In this document: positions 19,781 to 28,220 of the stretch, in pieces
Position numbering within the stretch: position 1 is the first letter of the stretch
Layout: every line of letters begins with the position of its first letter
From: Flavobacterium quisquiliarum
GTDB taxonomy: Bacteria > Bacteroidota > Bacteroidia > Flavobacteriales > Flavobacteriaceae
Length of the DNA stretch: 64,000 nucleotides
Direction of reading: 5' to 3'
Assembly: GCF_019308285.1 (NCBI RefSeq)
Contig: NZ_WWEM01000017.1
Coordinates: forward strand, 186,001-250,000
Program-made: the position numbers and the translations under genes
Notes under the pieces: model-generated
Databases searched by the model: none
Told to the model about the DNA's origin: nothing
Seen by the model: the letters and a program-made list of their open reading frames with translations, nothing else

Positions 19781-22093
19781 ATGGAACTAAGTCAAATCAA
19801 TAAAATAGGACGTATCGCAATAAGTCTAACCCTTATTTTTTTAGTGTCGTGCAACGCTCAGAAAACGGTTTCTTTAAAGAAAAAACAGTTATCAGACATG
19901 GTTTATCCGTTGTTGGACACCGAAAATTCAAGATGGTTTTTCTTTTCATCAGCGAGTCGCCCTTTTGGAATGGTTAATTTAAATCCGGACACTGAAATTA
20001 ATGGCGATTGGGGAGGAGGTTATAAATATACTACAGATACAGTAAAAGGTTTCAGCCACGTTCACGAATGGCAGATGTCGGGAGTATCCGTAATGCCCGT
20101 GACTATTTCAGAAGAAAATAAAAAGACTATTTTCAAAAATTTTTATTCTAAATTCAGCCATAAAACTGAAATTATTACGCCTGGATATCATTCGCTAAAA
20201 TTAGATAGATATCAGATAACAGCAGAATTAACCAGCACACCAAGAGTTGGTTTTCATAAATATACTTTTCCAGCAAAAGCACAAAAAGCAGTTCTTTTTA
20301 ATTTAAATACTGTTTTAGGCCCTTGTGACAATACAAATGGAACATTGGAAAAAAATAATGATTTTGAACTATCTGGATCTTTGGTTTTAAGTACCAATTT
20401 CAGACGTCCAAAACCGTTAACGGTATTTTTTAAAGTGAAAACAAATGAGCCAGTTTCTTCTGTTGAAAGAGATAATGCAACGGGAAATTATTTGATTCAT
20501 TTTGATAAAACCAAAGAACAAGTGTTAATGAAAGTCGGTATTTCTTATACTTCAATTGAAAATGCCAATAACAATATCGAAACCGAATTAACCCATTGGG
20601 ATTTTAATAAAACAGTTGAAGATTCCAGAAAAGTATGGAGCAGTTTATTAGGAAGAATAAAAGTAGAAGGCGGAACTGAAACCGACCAAAGAAGATTTTA
20701 CACTGATTTATGGCATGCCCTGCAAGGGAGGAAAATGATTAGTGACGCAAATGGATCCTATCCTGATAATACAGGGGACAAGTTCAGGGTGGGACATTTG
20801 CCGTTAAATACAGACGGAAAACCAAAATTCAACCACTACAATTCAGATGCTTTTTGGGGAGCACAATGGACCATCAATAACCTTTGGGGATTGGTGTATC
20901 CAGAGATTATGGAAGAATTTGTGTATTCGTTGATGCAATATTACAAAGACGGTGGCATAATCCCGCGCGGGCCTTCGGGAGGAAATGATACGTATGTTAT
21001 GACGGGAGCTTCGGCAACGCCTTTCATTGTCAGCGCTATTCAGAAAGGAATTGTAAAAGAAAATTTAGAGGAAATTTACATTGCACTCAAAAAGAATCAT
21101 ATGCCGGGCGGAATTATGGAAAAAGCCGGATATGAGCATAACACCAATATTGGAGGAGGCTTAAAATATTATTTAGAAAAAGGATATGTACCGTATCCGC
21201 TTCCAGATGGAAATTTCGGAAGCCACGAAGACGGTGCGAGCCAGACTTTAGAATATGCATATCAGGATTGGACTTTGGCTCAATTGGCTAAAAAATTGAA
21301 TCATGAAGATGATTATCAATATTTCATGAAAAGAGCCGAAAACTATAAAAATGTTTTTGATGCTAAAATAGGCTGGATGCGTCCCAAAAATGTAGAGGGA
21401 AAATGGCGTGAAAATTATGATCCGTATCAGTACGAAAATGGATTTATTGAATCAAACGGCGCACAATCGACTTGGTTTGTTCCGCATGATATTTTAGGTT
21501 TGGCTGATTTAATGGGCGGAAAAGAAAAAGCAGTAGAAAAATTGAATGCTCAATTTGAAGCAGCTAAAAAACTAAAGTATACCTCTGGTACATCACACGA
21601 TGCAGAATTACACCCAGAGTTTAGCAGAATTCCAGTAAATTTTGGAAATCAGCCGTCGATGCAGACGTCAAATATTTTTACCGTTTTGGGAAGACCTGAT
21701 TTAACGCAATATTGGACAAGAAACGTGGTAAAAGAAACCTTCAGCGGATTATCACCTGCAACAGGTTATAACGGAGATGAAGATCAGGGATTAATGGGAA
21801 GCCTGAATGTTTTATTGAAATTAGGTTTATTCCAAATGAACGGGGGAACAGACAAAGATGCCGTTTATGAAATTGGAAGTCCGATATTCAATAAAATCAC
21901 GATTACATTAAATCAGAAATATTATTCAGGGAAAACATTTGTGATTAAAGCTACTGCTAATAATCCTGAAAATGTATATATAAAGGATATCAAATTCAAC
22001 CAGAAAGAAGTGTCAAATTTTGAGCTTTCACATCAGAATATTACTAATGGAGGCGAATTGATTTTACAAATGTCAGATCAGCAAAAACATTAA
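19781..22093 (+). CDS. GH92 exo-alpha-mannosidase, divergent, lipoprotein
   Basis: A 770-residue GH92-family protein. Members are calcium-dependent enzymes that remove terminal alpha-mannose. A lipoprotein signal ends at LVSCNAQ (Cys near residue 24). The beta-sandwich N-terminal domain contains RPFGMVNLNPDTEINGDWG, and the (alpha/alpha)6 domain contains HMPGGIMEKAGYEHNTN and GASQTLEYAYQDW. In the region that carries the catalytic base, common GH92 enzymes read GNDDxGxMS; this protein reads GDEDQGLMGS, so linkage specificity may differ. It leads a probable operon with the second GH92 gene (about 110 bases apart). Mannosidase is the family expectation, not proven here. Confidence 0.88.
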   Translation: MELSQINKIGRIAISLTLIFLVSCNAQKTVSLKKKQLSDMVYPLLDTENSRWFFFSSASRPFGMVNLNPDTEINGDWGGGYKYTTDTVKGFSHVHEWQMSGVSVMPVTISEENKKTIFKNFYSKFSHKTEIITPGYHSLKLDRYQITAELTSTPRVGFHKYTFPAKAQKAVLFNLNTVLGPCDNTNGTLEKNNDFELSGSLVLSTNFRRPKPLTVFFKVKTNEPVSSVERDNATGNYLIHFDKTKEQVLMKVGISYTSIENANNNIETELTHWDFNKTVEDSRKVWSSLLGRIKVEGGTETDQRRFYTDLWHALQGRKMISDANGSYPDNTGDKFRVGHLPLNTDGKPKFNHYNSDAFWGAQWTINNLWGLVYPEIMEEFVYSLMQYYKDGGIIPRGPSGGNDTYVMTGASATPFIVSAIQKGIVKENLEEIYIALKKNHMPGGIMEKAGYEHNTNIGGGLKYYLEKGYVPYPLPDGNFGSHEDGASQTLEYAYQDWTLAQLAKKLNHEDDYQYFMKRAENYKNVFDAKIGWMRPKNVEGKWRENYDPYQYENGFIESNGAQSTWFVPHDILGLADLMGGKEKAVEKLNAQFEAAKKLKYTSGTSHDAELHPEFSRIPVNFGNQPSMQTSNIFTVLGRPDLTQYWTRNVVKETFSGLSPATGYNGDEDQGLMGSLNVLLKLGLFQMNGGTDKDAVYEIGSPIFNKITITLNQKYYSGKTFVIKATANNPENVYIKDIKFNQKEVSNFELSHQNITNGGELILQMSDQQKH

Positions 22094-22203
22094 TATAACG
22101 TTGGGTTAAAGCCCTATTAACGTAAAGGAAAATAGAATTATAGTTATTTGAGAAATATTAAAAATAATTATACATGCCAACAAAAAACAAAGAAGTAACC
22201 ACA

Positions 22204-24483
22204 ATGAAAATACCATCCAAGTTTATCTTTTTTTTAGGAATTTCATTTCTTACTATTACAGGTAGCGCACAGCAAAAAGTTCATCAATACGTTGACCCAA
22301 TGATCGGTTCAGAGGGAGTGGGCAGGGTTTTTATCGGCCCTTCCTGTCCTTACGGAATGGTAAAACCAAGTCCAGACTGTACTTCGAGTCCAAACAGTGG
22401 ATGGCTTCCAATGCCTAAAGAAGTCACAGGATTCAGTCAGTTACACGTGAGCGGAACGGGAGGTGGCCCAAAATATGGAAACATCTCCATTATGCCTTTT
22501 TCTGGATCTGGAGCTTTAGACAAAATGGATCAAACTTCGTTCAGAACAGAAGAAAATGTAAAACTGGGGTATTATGAAACGGTTTTCAAAGAAAATAACA
22601 TCAAAACCGAAATCACGACAGGAGAAAAAGTTTCATTTTACAGAATAACCTATCCAAAAAATAAATCAAAAGAATTAAAAATTGATCCAGGATTTTTCCT
22701 TGGAGAAGAAAAAATTCCTGATGCCAGAGAAGCCCAGCAGTTTGTAGGTTCTCAAATCGAAATTGTTTCAGATACAGAAGTAAGAGGTTACAGCCGAATC
22801 AGAGGAGGATGGAATAACGGACGTGCTTATACCGTTTATTTCTGGGCCGTTTTCGATCAGCCGATTGCAAAGTATGTCACTTTTAAAGACGGTAAATTTT
22901 ACAACAATCAAAAAGCACAGTTTGATTCCGGAAAGAAAACAGGAGCTTTACTTTCTTTCGGAAATTCGGGAAAAGAAGAATTGAATGTCAAAATCGGAAT
23001 TTCATTTTTAAGTGAATTAAAAGCGAAAAATAATATAGAAATTGAAATCCCGCATTGGAATTTCAATACTGTTTTGGCCACTTTAGAAAATAAATGGGAA
23101 GATTTATTAAGCCGAATCAAATTATCAGATGATACTTCTGTAGAATACAGAAAAATGTTCTATACTGGTTTGTACCACACGATGATTATGCCGGTGGATC
23201 GAACAGGCGAAAATCCGTTATGGACAAATGATGAACCGTATTACGATGATTTTTATACGATTTGGGATACCTTTAGAACTTCAAGTCCGTTAATTACTTT
23301 AATAGATTCTAAACGTAAAGTAGATATCATCAACGCAATGCTGAATATTTACAAACGCGAAGGCTATATGCCCGAAGGCAGAAGTGGAAACGATAACGGA
23401 AGAACGCAAGGAGGTTCTAACGCTGAGGTTGTAATTGCAGATGCTTTTGTAAAAAACTTAAAAGGAATTGATTATGAACTTGCTTTGCAGGCAATGATCA
23501 AAGACGCAACAGTACCGCCGGGAGGAAATGAAGAAAGAGAAGGACGTGGCGGACTTTTAGATTATCTAAAATTAGGTTACGTTCCTTACGGTACAGACCG
23601 TGCTGGAAATAGAACTATTGATTATTCATACAACGATTATAACATTGCCACAGTAGCCAAAGGTTTAGGTAAAACAGAATTGTACAATCAGTACATGAAA
23701 CAAGCTGAAAGCTGGCAGAATTTATGGCGTGCAGATTATGAAAATAACGGTGCAAAAGGATTCATCATGCCAAAAGACAAAGACGGAAACTGGCTGGATG
23801 ATGTCGTTTTCGGAGAATCTAAAATCCAGAAACCAACTTTTAAATATACGCCTGTCATTATCGAATCTCCTTGGTATGTCTGCCATTGGTGTGTGTTTTT
23901 CTACGAAGGAACTTCTTGGGAATATTCATTTAGTTTGCCACACGATATTCCGGAATTGGTAAAAAAAGCAGGTGGAGAAAAAGCTTTCGAAACTCGATTG
24001 GACATTTTCTTTGATAATAATTTATTCAATGTTGCCAATGAACCTTCATTCTTAACGCCTTGTTTGTATCACTGGATTGGAAAACCCTATTTAAGCAGTG
24101 ACAGAATCAGAACCATTATCAAGGATAATTTCAATACGTCAAGAGAAGGACTTCCAGGTAATGACGATTCGGGAGCAATGTCTTCTTGGCTGGCTTTCCA
24201 CATGATGGGATTATATCCAAATGCAGGACAGCCTTATTATTTGATTAATACGCCTTTGATAAAAGAAACGGTTATGAAATTAGAAAACGGTAAAAGTTTT
24301 AAAATCACTACTAAAAAAATGAGTGATAAAAACAAATACATCAAAACCGCTTTGTTAAACGGAAAACCATACAACAAAGCATGGATTTTACATGAGGATA
24401 TTAATAATGGAGGAGAACTGATTTTAGAAATGGATTCGAAACCTTCAGCTTGGGGAACAACAATTTTACCACCAGCAAAATAA
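22204..24483 (+). CDS. GH92 exo-alpha-mannosidase, canonical
   Basis: A GH92 enzyme of about 759 residues. The ATG at 22204 is chosen over one at 22174 because it starts the signal peptide directly (MKIPSKFIFFLGISFL, cleaved after GSAQ). The N-terminal domain has the family signature VDPMIGSEGVGRVFIGPSCPYGMVKPSPD. The catalytic domain shows YTIWDTFRTSSPL, RTIDYSYNDYNIA and the base motif GNDDSGAMSSWLAFHMMGLYP, as in characterised alpha-mannosidases. It lacks the lipobox of the preceding GH92 gene and is therefore probably periplasmic. Two GH92 enzymes of different subtype side by side suggest removal of more than one alpha-mannose linkage. Confidence 0.93.
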   Translation: MKIPSKFIFFLGISFLTITGSAQQKVHQYVDPMIGSEGVGRVFIGPSCPYGMVKPSPDCTSSPNSGWLPMPKEVTGFSQLHVSGTGGGPKYGNISIMPFSGSGALDKMDQTSFRTEENVKLGYYETVFKENNIKTEITTGEKVSFYRITYPKNKSKELKIDPGFFLGEEKIPDAREAQQFVGSQIEIVSDTEVRGYSRIRGGWNNGRAYTVYFWAVFDQPIAKYVTFKDGKFYNNQKAQFDSGKKTGALLSFGNSGKEELNVKIGISFLSELKAKNNIEIEIPHWNFNTVLATLENKWEDLLSRIKLSDDTSVEYRKMFYTGLYHTMIMPVDRTGENPLWTNDEPYYDDFYTIWDTFRTSSPLITLIDSKRKVDIINAMLNIYKREGYMPEGRSGNDNGRTQGGSNAEVVIADAFVKNLKGIDYELALQAMIKDATVPPGGNEEREGRGGLLDYLKLGYVPYGTDRAGNRTIDYSYNDYNIATVAKGLGKTELYNQYMKQAESWQNLWRADYENNGAKGFIMPKDKDGNWLDDVVFGESKIQKPTFKYTPVIIESPWYVCHWCVFFYEGTSWEYSFSLPHDIPELVKKAGGEKAFETRLDIFFDNNLFNVANEPSFLTPCLYHWIGKPYLSSDRIRTIIKDNFNTSREGLPGNDDSGAMSSWLAFHMMGLYPNAGQPYYLINTPLIKETVMKLENGKSFKITTKKMSDKNKYIKTALLNGKPYNKAWILHEDINNGGELILEMDSKPSAWGTTILPPAK

Positions 24484-24485
24484 AA

Positions 24486-25061
24486 ATGATGAACAAGATG
24501 AAAAATATATTTTTAATGATTCTTTTCTGCATTGTTTATCAGAAAGGAATTTCTCAGAATTACATTCCAACATTAAAAAACAATACCCAACTGCATTATG
24601 TCTGCAAGCTTCACGGACAAACGAGAACTTTACAGCTTACGGCTGAAACTTCAAACAATGCATTGGCTTTTAAATTAGAAACAAGAGGAGTAAAAAGTAA
24701 AATAGTAATGCTTCCCGAAGCCGTAAAAAACGGAACTGAATTAAGTTTCAATCAGGGAGAATATGCACCGGTTCTGAACCTAAAACCAACAGAAACGTTT
24801 TTTATGATTTCACAGTCAGCTTATCAGGATTTGGTTAAAAAAGGTTCATTTGTTTACAATAACACGACTTATGTTTTGAATAAAAGTGATGATAAAAATG
24901 AAATTTCTATTGATGGAAAAGCAGTTGATGCATTACATGTAAAAGCACAGATAGATGAAACCGAAATGTGGATTATCAAAAATCCAGAGTTTCCTTTGAT
25001 CTGTAAAGTAATTAAGAACCCGTTAGGAATTAATCCGACTTTGGTAAAAGTAGTGGATTAG
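24486..25061 (+). CDS. small exported protein of unknown function
   Basis: About 191 residues, starting two bases after the GH92 stop and thus surely cotranscribed with it. The start ATG at 24486 is followed by a second ATG. The signal peptide is MKNIFLMILFCIVYQKGISQ. The mature part is predicted mostly beta (repeated short strands such as LQLTAETSNNALAFKLETRG). It has no catalytic motif I recognise and no membrane segment. Similar small exported proteins often sit in glycan loci of this phylum. I do not assign a function. Confidence 0.7.
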   Translation: MMNKMKNIFLMILFCIVYQKGISQNYIPTLKNNTQLHYVCKLHGQTRTLQLTAETSNNALAFKLETRGVKSKIVMLPEAVKNGTELSFNQGEYAPVLNLKPTETFFMISQSAYQDLVKKGSFVYNNTTYVLNKSDDKNEISIDGKAVDALHVKAQIDETEMWIIKNPEFPLICKVIKNPLGINPTLVKVVD

Positions 25062-25076
25062 TAATATTGGGTTTAT

Positions 25077-25218
25077 TTTTAAACACATAGGAACATAGTT
25101 TTGATTGCGTAAAAGGAAGAGGGAAAGAAACTTAGTTTCTCACACATAGCTATGTGCATTTATGCAAGTGAAACGCCTTTTAACAAGTATTAAAATCTAT
25201 GTTTCTATGTGTTTAAAA
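25077..25218 (+). repeat. MITE-like intergenic repeat, copy 1
   Basis: A 142-base element with near-complementary ends of about 26 bases (TTTTAAACACATAG at the left, CTATGTGTTTAAAA at the right; two mismatches). The inside carries GAAACTTAGTTTC and CACACATAGCTATGTG, then GAAACGCCTTTT. It has no coding capacity. Related copies lie at 35518-35656 and, inverted, at 51241-51400. Confidence 0.8.
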
Positions 25219-25262
25219 CAATTGAAGTAAAAGCTGTTTTTTCATTAATTAAAGAAAGTATT

Positions 25263-27059
25263 ATGAAACATTCTATGAGCCGTGGCGAATTTATCAGATT
25301 AAGCAGTTTATCATTAGGAGGTGTTTTAATGAGTAATACTCTTTTTGCAAATGATTTTTTTTCAGAAGGTACAGTCTCAAAAGAGGATCTTCAATTAATG
25401 AAAAAACTAATTCAAAATAATGATGTGAAAGTCAAAAGTTTGTTGAACAGACCGTCATTGGATCCGAATATCAGAATAAGTAATTTTCGAGGCATTGCAA
25501 ATACTGTAACGGTTTGTTCAGCATCATTCTGTAATTCGGGATCGGAATATTATAAGTCGCCTGTTTTAGTCGAAAAATTAAATGAAGCAATAGATGTTTT
25601 ACTAAAAGGGCAATATAGCGACGGAACTTTAGATGCGGGAGGAAACAGACAATCTCCACCAGATACTGCTTTTATTTTAGAATATATTTGCCCCGCTGCT
25701 GTTTTATTGAACAGAAGTAAACAGAAAGAGCTGGCAGTAGTTCGTGAAAAAGTAAAACAATTTATTTTAAATGCAGGCGAGGCAATGATAACGGGAGGTG
25801 TTCATACACCAAACCATAGATGGGTTATTTGTGCCGCTTTAGCAAATATTAATGCGCTTTATCCAGATACCAGATATGTGAAGCGAATTGACGAATGGCT
25901 GGCAGAAGGAATTTATCTCAACGAAGACGGGCATTATTCAGAACGAAGTGGTATTTATTCGGCAGTAATTGATAAAGCTTTAATTACGATGGCAAGATTG
26001 CTGAAAAGACCGCAATTGCTGGAAATCGTAAATAAAAACCTCATTACTTATTTTTATTATACAGAAAAAAACGGCGATCTGGTTACAGTCGATTCCAAAA
26101 GACAGGATCAGTTTATGGCTTTGAAAGTGACGAAATTTTACTGGCAATATCGATATATGGCTATTCGTACTCAAAATCCGATGTTTGTTTATATGGTAAA
26201 TACGATTGAAAAACTTCCTGAGTTTACAAGCGATATCTTATCCGATTCGTTAGCTTTTTTTATGGAAAATGAAGACCTTCAAAAGCAAGTTCCAGCTGAA
26301 AGCAATGTTCCAAATGATTTCGAAAAGTTTTTTGTTCTTTCTAATTTGGCTAGAATCAGAAGAGAAAAAACGTCTATTACTTTATTTGGAGGAAATGATC
26401 AGCCGGTTCAAATTGTATCAGGAAGATCATCAAACCCTAATTTTTTAATGTACAGAAAAGGAGAGGCTATTTTAAAATACATGCGTTTGTCGACCTCGTT
26501 TTTCAGAATGGGGTATTTCAGCAGCAACGGAATTGTAAAAGAAGGCAACAAATATATTTTGACCGAAACCAAAGAAGCAGATTATTATCAGCCTCTTGCC
26601 CCTGAATATCGAAATCCCGATGGAGACTATAAATTATCAGAATCATTGGATGGAAGATTTTGGAACAAAATGGATTTTGATTCGAGAACAAAAAGCAATG
26701 TCAAAAAACAAATTACCGTAATTGAAATTACGGAGAATAACGGATCATTAAGTTTGGATTTTAAAGTAGATGGCCCGCCAAATGTCGAGGTAACAGTCGA
26801 AATGTGTTTCAACGAAAAAAGTATTGTAAATGGAGCAACGGCTGATGAAAAGAAGAATTATTTTCTTAAAAACGGTTATGGAGAAGTTGCCACCGCAGGA
26901 GATGCCATAAAATTTGGGCCAGGAAAATGTGAACATTTAAATGTCGAAAACCTTGAAAGCGAAGAATACACTTATCATCAGGGAAGTTTGCGTACCAATG
27001 GAGAGCATGTTTACATAACTGGATTCACGCCTTTTCGTCATCAAATGACAATATTTTAG
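25263..27059 (+). CDS. exported heparinase-like (alpha/alpha)-toroid protein, candidate uronate lyase
   Basis: About 598 residues from the ATG at 25263, which begins a Tat-like leader (MSRGEFIRLSSLSLGG) with one arginine instead of two. The middle is helix-rich, then a beta-rich C-terminal half follows, the layout of toroid polysaccharide lyases such as heparinase II/III relatives. PNHRW (Asn184, His185) and then DGHYSERSGIYS (Tyr225, Tyr232) resemble the NH...DGxxxExSxxY catalytic pattern of those lyases, so Asn184, His185 and Tyr232 are candidate catalytic residues. It precedes a DUF4861-like gene, a plausible partner. The motif match was read by eye, and a hydrolase or non-catalytic role remains possible. 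Confidence 0.6.
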   Translation: MKHSMSRGEFIRLSSLSLGGVLMSNTLFANDFFSEGTVSKEDLQLMKKLIQNNDVKVKSLLNRPSLDPNIRISNFRGIANTVTVCSASFCNSGSEYYKSPVLVEKLNEAIDVLLKGQYSDGTLDAGGNRQSPPDTAFILEYICPAAVLLNRSKQKELAVVREKVKQFILNAGEAMITGGVHTPNHRWVICAALANINALYPDTRYVKRIDEWLAEGIYLNEDGHYSERSGIYSAVIDKALITMARLLKRPQLLEIVNKNLITYFYYTEKNGDLVTVDSKRQDQFMALKVTKFYWQYRYMAIRTQNPMFVYMVNTIEKLPEFTSDILSDSLAFFMENEDLQKQVPAESNVPNDFEKFFVLSNLARIRREKTSITLFGGNDQPVQIVSGRSSNPNFLMYRKGEAILKYMRLSTSFFRMGYFSSNGIVKEGNKYILTETKEADYYQPLAPEYRNPDGDYKLSESLDGRFWNKMDFDSRTKSNVKKQITVIEITENNGSLSLDFKVDGPPNVEVTVEMCFNEKSIVNGATADEKKNYFLKNGYGEVATAGDAIKFGPGKCEHLNVENLESEEYTYHQGSLRTNGEHVYITGFTPFRHQMTIF

Positions 27060-27143
27060 GATTAGATTGAAATTCGTAGTAGATTTTTAAAAGTTGTTTT
27101 TAAATTTACAGGAATTACAACTTAAACTATAATATTTTAAATT

Positions 27144-27995
27144 ATGAAACTATCTATTGTAACCTCTTTACTTTTTTGCTGCGTTTGTTTTGGACAGAAT
27201 AATACAGACAACAGTTTGTATATGAAGTCGGACAAAATTACTTATTTATCAGATATCGGCTCAGATTCAGGGGATTTATATAAAACGATTGGACATCACG
27301 GGCCAGCGGTTGAAAACGAGTGGATGGCGTTGCGAATTTACTTTAGCGATAAAGTAGCAATCGACGTTTATTCTAAAGCAAAACCAGGTTTAGAATTAAG
27401 AAAAGCAAATTGGTATCCAACACCAGAACAGCAAAAAGAAGGTTGGGGAGCCGATTATTATAAAGTAGCGTCAACTGTTGGTTTAGGAGGTGTAAAACTT
27501 TGGGATGGAGAGAAATTAGTGCCTTTAAATCCAGTAACCAATCGTTTGGCAAGAGTTGGAAAAACAGATACCACTTCTTGGATGGAAATGATTTCAAGAG
27601 GCGTGCCTTACAAAGGAAAAAAAGTGGATATTCTAGTTCGTGTAACTGTATTTTCTGGTAAAAGAGAAGCAAAAGTGGAAGCAGTTTCTTTAACTGGAGA
27701 AAAAGTACAATTTGCAACGGGAGTGAATTACTTTAAAGATTCGGCAACGAAAAAAGGAGCGAATTATATCGCAGTTTGGGGAAAACATCCAGAAGACGTT
27801 GCTGCCGAAATTGTTGAAGTTGGAGGAGCAATCAAGTACAACCCAAAAGATTTTGAAAAAAATACAGATGATGGAACACAGTATTTGTTGATTTCAAAAC
27901 CTGCAAAAAACATAGAAACAACCATTTTATCTTCATGTGCAAGAGAAACAGAACTAAACACTTTAGATAAATTGGAAGCATACATTAAAAAATAA
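27144..27995 (+). CDS. exported DUF4861-like protein
   Basis: A 283-residue secreted protein with signal peptide MKLSIVTSLLFCCVCFGQ. GHHGPAVENEWMALRIYF and AIDVYSKAKPGLELRKANW resemble the DUF4861 family found beside lyase and hydrolase genes in Bacteroidota glycan loci. The predicted content is mostly beta strand. No established catalytic mechanism is known to me for this family. It lies 84 bases after the heparinase-like gene and probably belongs to the same transcript. A large palindrome follows it. Confidence 0.65.
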   Translation: MKLSIVTSLLFCCVCFGQNNTDNSLYMKSDKITYLSDIGSDSGDLYKTIGHHGPAVENEWMALRIYFSDKVAIDVYSKAKPGLELRKANWYPTPEQQKEGWGADYYKVASTVGLGGVKLWDGEKLVPLNPVTNRLARVGKTDTTSWMEMISRGVPYKGKKVDILVRVTVFSGKREAKVEAVSLTGEKVQFATGVNYFKDSATKKGANYIAVWGKHPEDVAAEIVEVGGAIKYNPKDFEKNTDDGTQYLLISKPAKNIETTILSSCARETELNTLDKLEAYIKK

Positions 27996-28016
27996 TTGAA
28001 TTATCCTTTAAGCAAG

Positions 28017-28149
28017 GACGCGGATTAAACGGATTTACTTCGTAAAGGCGCGGATAAAAACGGATAATCTATTTATACTTTTTAAAAGATTAATAAAAAA
28101 TCCGTTTTTATCCGCGTTTTCGCGTTAGCGAATCTGTTTAATCCGCGTC
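28017..28149. repeat. large imperfect palindrome A
   Basis: Outer arms 28017-28035 and 28131-28149 are complementary over 19 bases with one mismatch (core GCGGATTAAAC). Inner arms 28049-28065 and 28100-28116 are perfectly complementary over 17 bases (core GCGGATAAAAACGG). It lies between the DUF4861-like and phosphoesterase genes and may separate or process their transcripts. Confidence 0.85.
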
Positions 28150-28220
28150 TGATTTTACAGGTTTTCTATTTTTAAAAATAGGAGAAATAACGGATAATCA
28201 TAAAATTAAAAACAAAATAA

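Noticed and set aside
24450..24485. Upstream start for the small exported protein, overlapping the GH92 gene
   Set aside because: The ATG at 24486 lies two bases after the GH92 stop and directly precedes the signal peptide, a better fit for coupled translation.
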